16,455 nucleotides of DNA from JADCCX01 sp031373545 (GTDB taxonomy: Bacteria; Pseudomonadota; Alphaproteobacteria; Rhizobiales; Beijerinckiaceae), in NCBI GenBank assembly GCA_031373545.1, contig JANMMT010000028.1, positions 1-16,455 on the forward strand, read 5' to 3'. Both the position numbers and the translations under genes were made by a program. Every line of letters starts with the position of its first letter. The stretch's first letter is position 1. A model generated the notes under the pieces. The model saw only the letters and a program-made list of their open reading frames with translations, was not told where the DNA came from and did not search any database. Of the stretch, positions 6,437 through 13,316 are shown one piece after another.

Positions 6437-6946
6437 ATGCCTAAACCTTCCCATTATCCGAAGTTTCGCCCCTGCGTGGGCATCATGCTCATCAACAAGC
6501 AAGGTCACGTGTGGATCGGGGATCGCCGCAAGGATGCGACGCCCGAGCATGTGGGAGACGGATTTTCCTGGCAGATGCCGCAAGGTGGCCTGGACCCCGG
6601 TGAAAACCCCTACCACGCGGCATTGCGCGAACTGGCTGAGGAAACCTCTGTCACCTCGACCAGCTTTCTGGCCGAGGCGGAGGATTGGTACACCTACGAA
6701 TTGCCAAGGGACGTGGCAAAAAAATCCTGGCGCGGGCGGTTTCACGGCCAGACACAAAAATGGTTCGCCCTGCGCTTCGAGGGTGAGGACAGCGAAGTCA
6801 ATGTGCTGAACCCCGGTCCCGGGCACAAGCCCGAGTTTTCCGCCTGGCGATGGGAGCGCATGGACCGGCTCGTCGATCTGATCATACCTTTCAAGCGCCC
6901 GGTCTACGAGAAGGTCGTGGCGCAGTTCAGCCGTTTCGCCGGCTGA
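6437..6946 (+). CDS. rppH: RNA pyrophosphohydrolase RppH (Nudix)
   Basis: RppH removes pyrophosphate from the 5' triphosphate end of mRNA, leaving a monophosphate that lets RNase E start decay; cytosolic and Mg-dependent. The 169-residue product opens YPKFRPCVGIMLIN, has WIGDRR (26-31) and WQMPQGG (45-51), and carries a Nudix box at residues 50-72: GGLDPGE, then seven residues, then RELAEETSV. The invariant Gly, Glu and REXXEE positions are present; the late Gly is Ser. WRGRFHGQTQKWFALRF is the RppH/IalA-specific region. Start: ATG at 6437, giving the usual N-terminus; no strong Shine-Dalgarno is seen. It lies 35 bases after the deacetylase-fold gene and is probably co-transcribed with it. 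Its last 20 bases overlap the convergent methyltransferase gene. Confidence 0.93.
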   Translation: MPKPSHYPKFRPCVGIMLINKQGHVWIGDRRKDATPEHVGDGFSWQMPQGGLDPGENPYHAALRELAEETSVTSTSFLAEAEDWYTYELPRDVAKKSWRGRFHGQTQKWFALRFEGEDSEVNVLNPGPGHKPEFSAWRWERMDRLVDLIIPFKRPVYEKVVAQFSRFAG

Positions 6947-7865
6947 GAACGCGTTTGGCGAGGCTGGCCAGCATCTGACGTGCGCGCCCGAGCGTGGCGA
7001 ACTTCAGTGCCCGCATGCGGTGACGCCGCAAAATGCGCACAACGGGCGGCGCAGAGGCCTGCCATTCCCCGGCCTTCACATCATCCGGCGTGGCGGCCAC
7101 GAACCACGTATCCTTGATCTTCTGTTTCAGCACCACGCGAAATCCGGCACGGGCGAGCGCCTGCTCCAGCCCTTCGACGGTGGGCAACCAGCTGTGCAGA
7201 TAGGATGGCCCTCCCGGTTGCGTGTAGGCCAGCAGATCCGCCAGCACGATTCCCACATGACCGCCGGGTTTCAGGAGCGTCTGCAAACGGCGCAGGAAAG
7301 CCATAGGTTCAGTGATGAAATAGATGGAATATGCTGTCTGCACGAGATCGAAAGGCGCATCGAAGCTGACGTTCTCGATGGAGCCGATTTCGCCATTGAT
7401 GCCCTGCCGCTCGAACCAGATCTTGAGTGTCGCGTCCGTGTCGACGCCACAAGCCTCCCAGCCCTTGTCCTGAAAGTGCTTGACGGTGACGCCCAGCCCG
7501 CAAGCCACATCGAGAAAGCGTCCCGGCTTGTCACCACTCAGCCCGGCAAACAGGGCATAGGAACGGGCCGCTCCGATGTTGGCGATGCGCTGGCGGTAGG
7601 CCCAGTTCGCGCCGTCGTCCTCGCCTTCGTTCGCAACCTTGTTGGTGTCCCAATAGGCCTCCAGCACGTCAAGGCGCGGCTGCCGATTGGGGGCGGCATT
7701 GCCGCAACTCTCGCAGAGATACCAGCCGTAGGGCGCATCGTCGCCCATGCGCGCGCGGATCGCCTCGACACCGGCAATGCGGTCGAAAGGCACCTGCAGA
7801 TGGCGCGGGCTGGCGCATATGGGGCAGTTGTTGTGGGAAGTATTTGTGTTTTCAAGCGCTGACAC
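6927..7865 (-). CDS. Class I SAM-dependent methyltransferase with N-terminal zinc ribbon
   Basis: A 312-residue protein. The N-terminus has two CXXC pairs, CPIC (about 15-18) and CESC (about 53-56), typical of a small zinc-binding module. It is followed by a Rossmann methyltransferase domain: RFLDVACGLG as the SAM-binding motif I, an acidic motif II in CGVDTD, FDLVQTAYSIYFI and LLKPGGHVGIVLADLL. This arrangement is seen in sugar or small-molecule C-methyltransferases; the substrate is unknown. I chose the GTG at 7865 because GAAGGGG lies nine bases upstream and the family region starts soon after; no ATG is available at a sensible place. The start overlaps the end of the GNAT gene by 14 bases in another frame, so the two are probably translationally coupled. 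Third gene of the threonine aldolase operon. Confidence 0.78.
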   Translation of the reverse strand: MSALENTNTSHNNCPICASPRHLQVPFDRIAGVEAIRARMGDDAPYGWYLCESCGNAAPNRQPRLDVLEAYWDTNKVANEGEDDGANWAYRQRIANIGAARSYALFAGLSGDKPGRFLDVACGLGVTVKHFQDKGWEACGVDTDATLKIWFERQGINGEIGSIENVSFDAPFDLVQTAYSIYFITEPMAFLRRLQTLLKPGGHVGIVLADLLAYTQPGGPSYLHSWLPTVEGLEQALARAGFRVVLKQKIKDTWFVAATPDDVKAGEWQASAPPVVRILRRHRMRALKFATLGRARQMLASLAKRVLSRRNG

Positions 7866-8388
7866 GGCCGCTCGCCCCTTCGAATGCACCGGCCACCAGC
7901 TCGCGCAGCAACACACGGCGCGCATCGACCGGGCCGGGCATGATCAGACGTCCGGGCGGCACCGACTTGAAGCCGGCTCGGCCATAATAGGGTTCATCCC
8001 CCACCAACAGCACGAGGCGGTGCCCCTGCGCTGTGGCCGCCTCCAGCGCGGCATTCATCAGCAATCCGCCTATGCCGCGCGCGCGAAAGGCCGGGTCGAC
8101 CGTGAGCGGTCCCAGAAGCAAGGCGGGTGCGGCACCGATGCGGATGTGGGAGAGGCGCACGGAACCCACAACCAGCGTGCTGACGCGCGCCACGAACGAG
8201 AGGTCTGCCGCATGTGGGTTGCCTTCACGCAGACGGTAGGCCGAGCGTGCAAAGCGCCCGGGTCCAAAGGCACGTTCTTCCAGCCCCAGAATGGCAGGGG
8301 CATCTGCCGCGCGTTCGGGCGCGATCACCAGGTCCAGGCCTGGCACAGGTGCAGGTGCAGGTGCAGGTGCAGGTGCAGTTGAAGTCAT
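7852..8388 (-). CDS. GNAT family N-acetyltransferase (YhbS-like)
   Basis: GNAT enzymes transfer an acetyl group from acetyl-CoA to an amine of a small molecule or protein. The 178-residue product has the acetyl-CoA loop RARGIGGLLMNAAL (motif A), a preceding strand LLLGPLTVDPAF, and the late VLLVGDEPYYGRAGF motif characteristic of the YhbS/COG3153 group. Residues 5-14 are five Ala-Pro pairs encoded by a perfect hexanucleotide repeat; the conserved domain begins after them. The ATG at 8388 has no obvious Shine-Dalgarno and lies 16 bases after the stop of the threonine aldolase gene, so translation may rely on re-initiation. A GTG just after the repeat (8346) is an alternative start. Substrate unknown. 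Confidence 0.8.
   Translation of the reverse strand: MTSTAPAPAPAPAPVPGLDLVIAPERAADAPAILGLEERAFGPGRFARSAYRLREGNPHAADLSFVARVSTLVVGSVRLSHIRIGAAPALLLGPLTVDPAFRARGIGGLLMNAALEAATAQGHRLVLLVGDEPYYGRAGFKSVPPGRLIMPGPVDARRVLLRELVAGAFEGASGRVSA
8346..8378. repeat. Hexanucleotide tandem repeat, five and a half copies of CAGGTG
   Basis: CAGGTG is repeated five times without error, followed by CAG, then a diverged copy CAGTTG. It lies inside codons 4-14 of the minus-strand GNAT gene and encodes (Ala-Pro)5. A six-base unit changes length without shifting frame. Confidence 0.9.
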
Positions 8389-8404
8389 GGGGCGCGGTTA
8401 GCAG

Positions 8405-9475
8405 CTATCGTCCTGATGCGGAAGCATCTGTTGCTGTCCTGATCAGCGCGTCGATGTCTTCATCGCGCGTCTGCCACGAGCAGACCAGACGGCAGACGGC
8501 CTCGTTGTCACGCGGCATGTTCCTGGGTGCCAGAGAGGCTGTTTTCCAGCGGTAGAAACGAAACCCCGCTTCCAGCAGATCCTGCTCCAGCCATGTAGGC
8601 AGGATGATAAAAACCTCGTTGCCCTCCACAGGCCAGGCAAGACGAACGGCGTGGACCTTGGCCAGTCCCGTCGCGAGCCGCGTGGCCGCGCGGTTGGCAT
8701 GCCGCGCGAGGGTCAGCCAGTGGTCATCCATCAGCCACCCCTCCATCTGGGCGGACAAGAATCGCCCCTTGGACAGCAGATGCCCGCCGCGCATGCGCCG
8801 GTAGCTTGCTGTTTCCGCCAGCGCCAGATCGAAGAAAATCACGGCCTCTGCGGCGAGCGCGCCGTTCTTGGTGGCGCCAAGGCACAGCACGTCGACGCCT
8901 GCTTTCCATGTCAGGTCAGCAGGAGAATCGCTGCCCGCCACCAGCGCATTGGTGAAGCGTGCGCCATCCAGATGCACCTTGAGACCATGGGACCTGGCCA
9001 GGGCGGCGAGGGTGCGTGTTTCATCAGCACTGTAGCGCTGCCCGCATTCGGTCAGGTTGGTGAGCGATAGCATGGCGGGCTTGACCGAGTGCACGCCCCG
9101 GCGGGGCGCAACGAGCGCAGCCTCAAACAGCTCTGTATCAATCTTCCCGCCCAAGCCTGTGACCGGCGTGAGCTTGGCACCGCCTGTCCAGTGCTCTGGC
9201 CCGCCGCATTCGTCCGTCATCACATGGGCCTCGGCGTGGCAGAACACCTCGCCCCAGGGCGGCGTGAGACACGCCAGCGCAAGCCCGTTCGCCGCCGTGC
9301 CACTGGCCAGCAGCATCACATGCACCTCATGTTCGAAGATTTCGGCCAGCTTGCGCGTCACGCGCGCGGCGATGTCATCTTCGCCGTAGGACGGCATGGA
9401 ACCGCCATTTGCGGCGGTCAGCGCCTGCATCACGGGCGCGCTGGCCCCCACCACATTGTCCGAGCCGAAGTGCAT
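8405..9475 (-). CDS. Low-specificity L-threonine aldolase (PLP enzyme)
   Basis: The enzyme cleaves L-threonine and L-allo-threonine to glycine and acetaldehyde, using pyridoxal phosphate; fold-type I, cytosolic. The 356-residue product shows FGSDNVVGASAPVMQAL at the start, SYGEDD, LLASGTAANGLAL (about 55-67, phosphate-binding turn), HLDGARFTNAL (168-178, Asp170 to the cofactor nitrogen) and CLGATKNGALAAEAV with Lys203 as the cofactor lysine. Length is normal for the bacterial low-specificity form (usually called ltaE or glyA-like). Start: ATG at 9475, immediately before the conserved opening. It is the first gene of a minus-strand operon with the GNAT and methyltransferase genes, and is divergent from gap with 124 bases between the starts. 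A metabolic link to the two downstream genes is not evident. Confidence 0.9.
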   Translation of the reverse strand: MHFGSDNVVGASAPVMQALTAANGGSMPSYGEDDIAARVTRKLAEIFEHEVHVMLLASGTAANGLALACLTPPWGEVFCHAEAHVMTDECGGPEHWTGGAKLTPVTGLGGKIDTELFEAALVAPRRGVHSVKPAMLSLTNLTECGQRYSADETRTLAALARSHGLKVHLDGARFTNALVAGSDSPADLTWKAGVDVLCLGATKNGALAAEAVIFFDLALAETASYRRMRGGHLLSKGRFLSAQMEGWLMDDHWLTLARHANRAATRLATGLAKVHAVRLAWPVEGNEVFIILPTWLEQDLLEAGFRFYRWKTASLAPRNMPRDNEAVCRLVCSWQTRDEDIDALIRTATDASASGR

Positions 9476-9503
9476 CGGTTGACCTCATCCGGCGCCGTGT
9501 TCG

Positions 9504-9531
9504 TTGACACGCCGCTGACCGGTGGTATCAG
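9504..9531 (+). promoter_or_regulatory. Candidate sigma-70 promoter for gap
   Basis: A perfect -35 hexamer TTGACA (9504-9509) is followed after 16 bases by TATCAG (9526-9531), four of six matches to the -10 consensus. Transcription would start near 9538, leaving a leader of about 60 bases before the gap ATG. The leader contains two short inverted repeats, CCGGG-CATT-CCCGG (9533-9546) and CTGGC-N8-GCCAG (9551-9568). Confidence 0.5.
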
Positions 9532-9599
9532 ACCGGGCATTCCCGGCAAACTGGCAGAATGACGCCAGCGCTTGCCTTTTTCAGCTGAAGGATACCCGC

Positions 9600-10610
9600 A
9601 TGGCTCCGGTTCGCGTCTTCATCAACGGTTTTGGTCGTATCGGGCGCAATATCTTGCGCGCCGTCGTGGAATCGGGCCGCACCGATATCGTTGTGGTGGG
9701 CATCAATGATCTGGGCCCGGTCGAGACCAATGCGCACCTCCTGCGCTTCGATTCCGTGCATGGCCGCTTCCCCGCCGATGTGAAGGTGGACGGCGACGCG
9801 ATTGTCGTGAACGGCACGCGCATTCGTGTGACGGCCATCAAGGATCCCGCCACGCTGCCGCACAAGGAACTCAACGTCGACATCGCGCTGGAATGCACGG
9901 GCATCTTCACCGCGCGCGACAAGGCGGCGGCGCATCTGACGGCGGGGGCCAAGCGCGTGATCGTGTCGGCGCCGGCGGATGGTGCTGACCTCACGGTGGT
10001 CTATGGCATCAACCACCACAAGCTGACCAAGGAGCATCTGGTCATCTCGAACGCCTCATGCACCACCAACTGCCTCGTGCCGGTGGTGAAGGTGCTGCAT
10101 GATCTGATCGGTATCGAGAAGGGGATGATGACCACCATCCACTCCTACACCAATGATCAGCCCTCGCTCGACCAGATGCACAAGGATCTCTACCGTGCAC
10201 GCGCCGCCGCCGTGTCCATGATCCCGACTTCGACCGGCGCGGCCAAGGCTGTTGGCCTGGTGCTGCCGGAACTGGCGGGCAAGTTCGATGGCATGTCCAT
10301 CCGCGTGCCCACGCCCAACGTGTCGGTTGTGGACTTCAAGTTCATCGCCAAGCGGGGGACCTCTGCCAAGGAAATCAACGACGCCATCATGCAGGCCGCC
10401 GATGGCCCACTGAAGGGCGTGCTGGGCTATACGCTGCACCCGAATGTCTCGATCGACTTCAACCACGATCCGCATTCATCAGTGTTTCACATCGATCAGA
10501 CCAAGGTGATGGATGGCACCTTCTGTTCGATCCTCACGTGGTATGACAACGAGTGGGGCTTCTCCAACCGCATGTGCGACACGGCTGTGGCCATGGCGAA
10601 GCTGATTTGA
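9600..10610 (+). CDS. gap: Type I glyceraldehyde-3-phosphate dehydrogenase
   Basis: GAPDH interconverts glyceraldehyde 3-phosphate and 1,3-bisphosphoglycerate with NAD(P) in glycolysis, gluconeogenesis and, where present, the Calvin cycle. The 336-residue product has NGFGRIGR (9-16) for the dinucleotide, GINDLG with an Asp at the position that usually selects NAD, SNASCTTNCLVP with catalytic Cys154, RARAAAVSMIPTSTGAAKAVGLVLPEL, and WYDNEWGFSNRM near the C-terminus. Start: ATG at 9600, with AAGGA seven bases upstream; an in-frame start at 9522 would add 26 unlikely residues. It is first in an apparent gap - small gene - small gene - pgk operon. Only 31 bases separate its stop from the next start. 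Confidence 0.95.
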   Translation: MAPVRVFINGFGRIGRNILRAVVESGRTDIVVVGINDLGPVETNAHLLRFDSVHGRFPADVKVDGDAIVVNGTRIRVTAIKDPATLPHKELNVDIALECTGIFTARDKAAAHLTAGAKRVIVSAPADGADLTVVYGINHHKLTKEHLVISNASCTTNCLVPVVKVLHDLIGIEKGMMTTIHSYTNDQPSLDQMHKDLYRARAAAVSMIPTSTGAAKAVGLVLPELAGKFDGMSIRVPTPNVSVVDFKFIAKRGTSAKEINDAIMQAADGPLKGVLGYTLHPNVSIDFNHDPHSSVFHIDQTKVMDGTFCSILTWYDNEWGFSNRMCDTAVAMAKLI

Positions 10611-10620
10611 TAAAATCAAA
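10606..10620. repeat. Palindrome TTTGAT-AAA-ATCAAA at the end of gap
   Basis: A perfect 6-base inverted repeat with a 3-base spacer spans the gap stop codon. A second palindrome, TCTGATCAGA (11218-11227), sits just before the pgk start, so the AT-richer insert between gap and pgk has a GATxATC-like palindrome at each end. A weak hairpin or boundary remnant are both possible. Confidence 0.35.
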
Positions 10621-11229
10621 AAGGCCAAATTGGAGAGTGAGATGGTAGAAAGCGGTGCTTCAAAAAGGCGCGCAGAGGAATATGTCAATCTTGTATCTCT
10701 GTTGTTCCCCGACATTGCTTGCCTCAGGTGTGGGAACAAAGATTTCTTCATCATGCCGAATATCCATGACCTTTCCGGCATGAATGTTGTGACGATTTCC
10801 TGCAACCGGTGTGGGCATATAGAGCAACATCATGCCGGGACATTGCGTGAAGCTTTGCGCGAAGGAAAAACACCAATCCCGCTGAAAAATTTCAATGAGC
10901 AAAAGTAGTTTTAGGGTTGTTAAAGGTGGGAAAGATGATGGTGGTGGCGGCTCAGGTCCGGAGGACCCGATGATTGAACAGCGGGTTGCGCGCCTGGAGG
11001 ATGATATGAAGGAGGTTCGAGCCTCCCTGAAATCTATTGAACTGGCCGTATCAGAGATCAAGCACCTTCCAAAGATGTCGGATTATACCGCGCTTAAATC
11101 TGATGTGTCTGAGATGAAGGGTAAGCTTTCCAACATGCCAACTACATGGACGATACTTGGTATCGTATTTACAACATGGGCCTTGGGTTCTGGATTGCTG
11201 ATCTGGACCCTTACAAATCTGATCAGAAA
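10611..11229 (+). other. AT-richer two-gene insert between gap and pgk
   Basis: Hand counting gives 53 G+C in the 120 bases 10681-10800 (44%), against 73 in the 120 bases 11281-11400 of pgk (61%). The block holds two small overlapping genes with no recognisable link to glycolysis. gap and pgk usually adjoin in alphaproteobacteria. Composition and content suggest acquired DNA that has become part of the operon. There is no integrase, transposase or clear target-site duplication. Confidence 0.5.
10642..10908 (+). CDS. Small zinc-ribbon protein of unknown function
   Basis: An 88-residue protein that I do not recognise. It has a four-cysteine zinc-ribbon pattern: CLRC (27-30), then 23 residues, then CNRC (54-57), followed by GHIEQHH. 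The zinc ribbon core is preceded by a charged helix and followed by a Glu/Arg/Leu helix (LREALREG). No membrane segment or signal peptide. Such small ribbons often bind nucleic acid or protein partners. The ATG at 10642 has GGAG six bases upstream; a TTG four codons earlier is possible. The gene's last 14 bases overlap the start of the coiled-coil gene, so the two are probably translated together. Codon use is clearly AT-richer than in gap and pgk. Confidence 0.72.
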   Translation: MVESGASKRRAEEYVNLVSLLFPDIACLRCGNKDFFIMPNIHDLSGMNVVTISCNRCGHIEQHHAGTLREALREGKTPIPLKNFNEQK

Positions 11230-11233
11230 ATGA
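10895..11233 (+). CDS. Small coiled-coil protein with C-terminal membrane segment, unknown function
   Basis: A 112-residue protein. Residues 1-26 are polar and glycine-rich (GGKDDGGGGSG); 27-80 show heptad-like repeats of a coiled coil (IEQRVARLEDDMKEVRASL and on); about 86-109 are one hydrophobic membrane span ending in LIRK. The N-terminus is expected to be cytoplasmic, as in a tail-anchored protein. The layout recalls small phage proteins of the XhlA (hemolysin/holin-associated) type, but this is a likeness of architecture only. It starts at the ATG at 10895 inside the end of the zinc-ribbon gene, with no good Shine-Dalgarno, and its TGA stop overlaps the pgk ATG as ATGA. Both overlaps suggest coupled translation. 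Function unknown. Confidence 0.72.
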   Translation: MSKSSFRVVKGGKDDGGGGSGPEDPMIEQRVARLEDDMKEVRASLKSIELAVSEIKHLPKMSDYTALKSDVSEMKGKLSNMPTTWTILGIVFTTWALGSGLLIWTLTNLIRK

Positions 11234-12414
11234 CCTTCAAAACCCTTGCCGACCTTTCTCCCCGCGGCCAACGCATCCTGTTGCGCGTTGATCTCAACGC
11301 GCCTTTCGAGAACGGCAAGCTTTCCGACGGCACGCGCATTGATCGCATCATGCCGACGATCAAGGCACTGGCGGACAAGGGCGGGCGCGTGATCCTTGTG
11401 GCGCATTTCGGACGCCCCAAGGGCCGCGACATGAGCGAGAGTCTGGGGCCTGCGATTGCCGAAGTGGCCCAACGGTGGGGTAAACCCGTGCCGCTGGCCA
11501 GTGACTGCATCGGAATGCCCGCGCAGGCGCTGATTGAGAGCATGAAAGACGGCGACGTGATCGCGCTGGAAAACACGCGCTTTCATGCGGGTGAGGAAGC
11601 CAATGATCCGGCCTTTCTGGCGGCACTTGCCGCCAACGGCGATGTCTATGTGAACGATGCGTTCTCGGCCGCGCACCGGGCCCATGCCTCCACCGAAGGG
11701 CTGGCGCACAAGTTGCCGGCCTATGCCGGCCTGACGATGGAAGCAGAGCTTGTGGCGCTGGACAAGGCGCTGGGACGACCGGCCAAGCCGGTGGCCGCGC
11801 TGGTGGGCGGGGCCAAGGTCTCATCCAAGCTTGAATTGCTGGGCAATCTGGTGACCCGCGTGCAGGTGCTGATCATCGGCGGTGGCATGGCGAACACGTT
11901 CCTGGCGGCGCGCGGCACCAATGTGGGCAAATCGCTCTGCGAGCATGACCTTGTGGCCACAGCCCGCGCCATCGAAGCCAAGGCCAAAATGGCGGGCTGC
12001 ACCATTCTGCTCCCTGTCGATGCCGTGGTGGCCAAAGAGTTCAAGTCCGGCGCGCAAAACCGCGTGGTGGACGTCAACGGCGTGGCTGCCGACGAGATGA
12101 TGCTCGATGCCGGACCAGAGTCAGTGGAGGCTGTCAAGGCCGCGCTGGCAAGCGTCAAAACCCTGGTCTGGAACGGCCCCATGGGTGCCTTCGAGCTATC
12201 GCCCTTCGATGCGGGCACGGTGGCTGTGGCGCAGGAAGCCGCGCGTCTCACCAAGGCCGGCAAGCTGGTTTCTGTCGCTGGCGGCGGCGACACGGTGTCA
12301 GCGCTGAACCATGCGCAAGCGGCGGATGATTTCACTTATATCTCGACGGCGGGTGGCGCGTTTCTCGAGTGGATGGAAGGCAAGGAATTGCCCGGCGTGA
12401 AAGCGCTGGGTTGA
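11230..12414 (+). CDS. pgk: Phosphoglycerate kinase
   Basis: PGK transfers phosphate between 1,3-bisphosphoglycerate and ADP, the step after GAPDH in glycolysis. The 394-residue monomer has the N-terminal signature RVDLNAP (19-25), HFGRPKG (59-65), ENTRFHAGEE (114-123), the hinge region, GGAKVSSK (193-200), IIGGGMANTF, WNGPMGAFE (314-322) and GGGDT (351-355) for the nucleotide. Length and motifs are complete. The start at 11230 leads directly into TFKTLADL, the usual alphaproteobacterial opening; an in-frame ATG at 11146 lies inside the upstream gene. No Shine-Dalgarno precedes the ATG (CTGATCAGAAA). The stop abuts the stop of the convergent alpha/beta hydrolase. Confidence 0.95.
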   Translation: MTFKTLADLSPRGQRILLRVDLNAPFENGKLSDGTRIDRIMPTIKALADKGGRVILVAHFGRPKGRDMSESLGPAIAEVAQRWGKPVPLASDCIGMPAQALIESMKDGDVIALENTRFHAGEEANDPAFLAALAANGDVYVNDAFSAAHRAHASTEGLAHKLPAYAGLTMEAELVALDKALGRPAKPVAALVGGAKVSSKLELLGNLVTRVQVLIIGGGMANTFLAARGTNVGKSLCEHDLVATARAIEAKAKMAGCTILLPVDAVVAKEFKSGAQNRVVDVNGVAADEMMLDAGPESVEAVKAALASVKTLVWNGPMGAFELSPFDAGTVAVAQEAARLTKAGKLVSVAGGGDTVSALNHAQAADDFTYISTAGGAFLEWMEGKELPGVKALG

Positions 12415-13203
12415 TCAAACATCCATCCCGGCCACAGCACTGATCAACTTGGCGATGTCCTGATCGCGCGAGAGCCGGTGTTCGCCATCTTCGATCAGCG
12501 TCACCGTCACGGGGTCAAGCGCCAGATGCTCCACGAACTCCAATGTGTGACTGGCAGGCACATCGGGATCCTGTAACCCTTGCAGGATATGCACCGGGCA
12601 ACCCAGCCGCAGCGGCTGGCCCAGCACCAGATTGTTCCGCCCGTCTTCGATCAGCGCGCGGGTGATGGGCGTGGGATCGTCGGAATACGCCGAGGGCAGG
12701 TGCCAGAGGCCCTCATCCATGATCTGTCGACGGACATCTTCGGGAAATTGCGGCCACATCAATCGTTCGGTGAAATCGCAGGCCGGGGCAATCAGCACCA
12801 AACCGCCGATGGAAGGATTTTCGTCTGCTGCCGCCCGCCTTGAGGCGATCAGCACCGCGATCCAGCCACCCATGGAGGAGCCGACGATGATCGGCCTTGC
12901 GGGAAAATTCGCGTGCACGACACGGTCCAGCACGGCCGCGGCATCCTCTGCCCAGAGGCTGATCGTCCCGTCTTCGAAACGACCGGAGCTTTCCCCGTGG
13001 CCCATGTAATCCATGCGGATCATCGGGCGGCCACGGGCGGCGCACCAGTCATCCAGCGCCAGCGCCTTGGTGGACAGCATGTCCGAGCGGAATCCGCCCA
13101 GCCAGACCACGGGTGTGCCCGTGCCCGTGCGCATCCGCACCGCAATGCGCCGGGCGGCCTGGCCTGTACCGACATCAATGAAAAGGGGAGGGGATGCGCT
13201 CAT
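12415..13203 (-). CDS. Alpha/beta hydrolase
   Basis: A 262-residue serine hydrolase of the alpha/beta fold. Visible elements are the oxyanion-side loop WLGGFRSD, DYMGHGESSG, the nucleophile elbow VGSSMGGW (Gly-x-Ser-x-Gly), an acid in LQGLQDPDVP and the catalytic His in EDGEHRLS. It lacks a signal peptide and is probably cytosolic. Esterase, peptidase or thioesterase activity cannot be told apart from sequence. Start: ATG at 13203, giving MSASPPLFIDVG; a start at 13245 would add 14 residues with no family likeness. Shine-Dalgarno is weak. It is convergent with pgk with no bases between the stops, and divergent from the glycosyltransferase with 113 bases between starts. Confidence 0.83.
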   Translation of the reverse strand: MSASPPLFIDVGTGQAARRIAVRMRTGTGTPVVWLGGFRSDMLSTKALALDDWCAARGRPMIRMDYMGHGESSGRFEDGTISLWAEDAAAVLDRVVHANFPARPIIVGSSMGGWIAVLIASRRAAADENPSIGGLVLIAPACDFTERLMWPQFPEDVRRQIMDEGLWHLPSAYSDDPTPITRALIEDGRNNLVLGQPLRLGCPVHILQGLQDPDVPASHTLEFVEHLALDPVTVTLIEDGEHRLSRDQDIAKLISAVAGMDV

Positions 13204-13316
13204 AGTCCAACGATTTGGAACAGAAAACCGATGCCAGCAAGGCAAGGGGACGCGAATTTTGCGGCTTCTGCATTGAAACCTTGAGCCGTGCCTGCCATGG
13301 CGTGGCGCAAGTGTAG

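Noticed and set aside
7020..7862. 280-codon plus-strand open frame opposite the methyltransferase
   Set aside because: Shadow of a gene with clear SAM-binding motifs.
10611..11229. Insertion sequence or integron cassette between gap and pgk
   Set aside because: No transposase, integrase, attC-like site or convincing direct repeats; only composition and gene content suggest acquisition.
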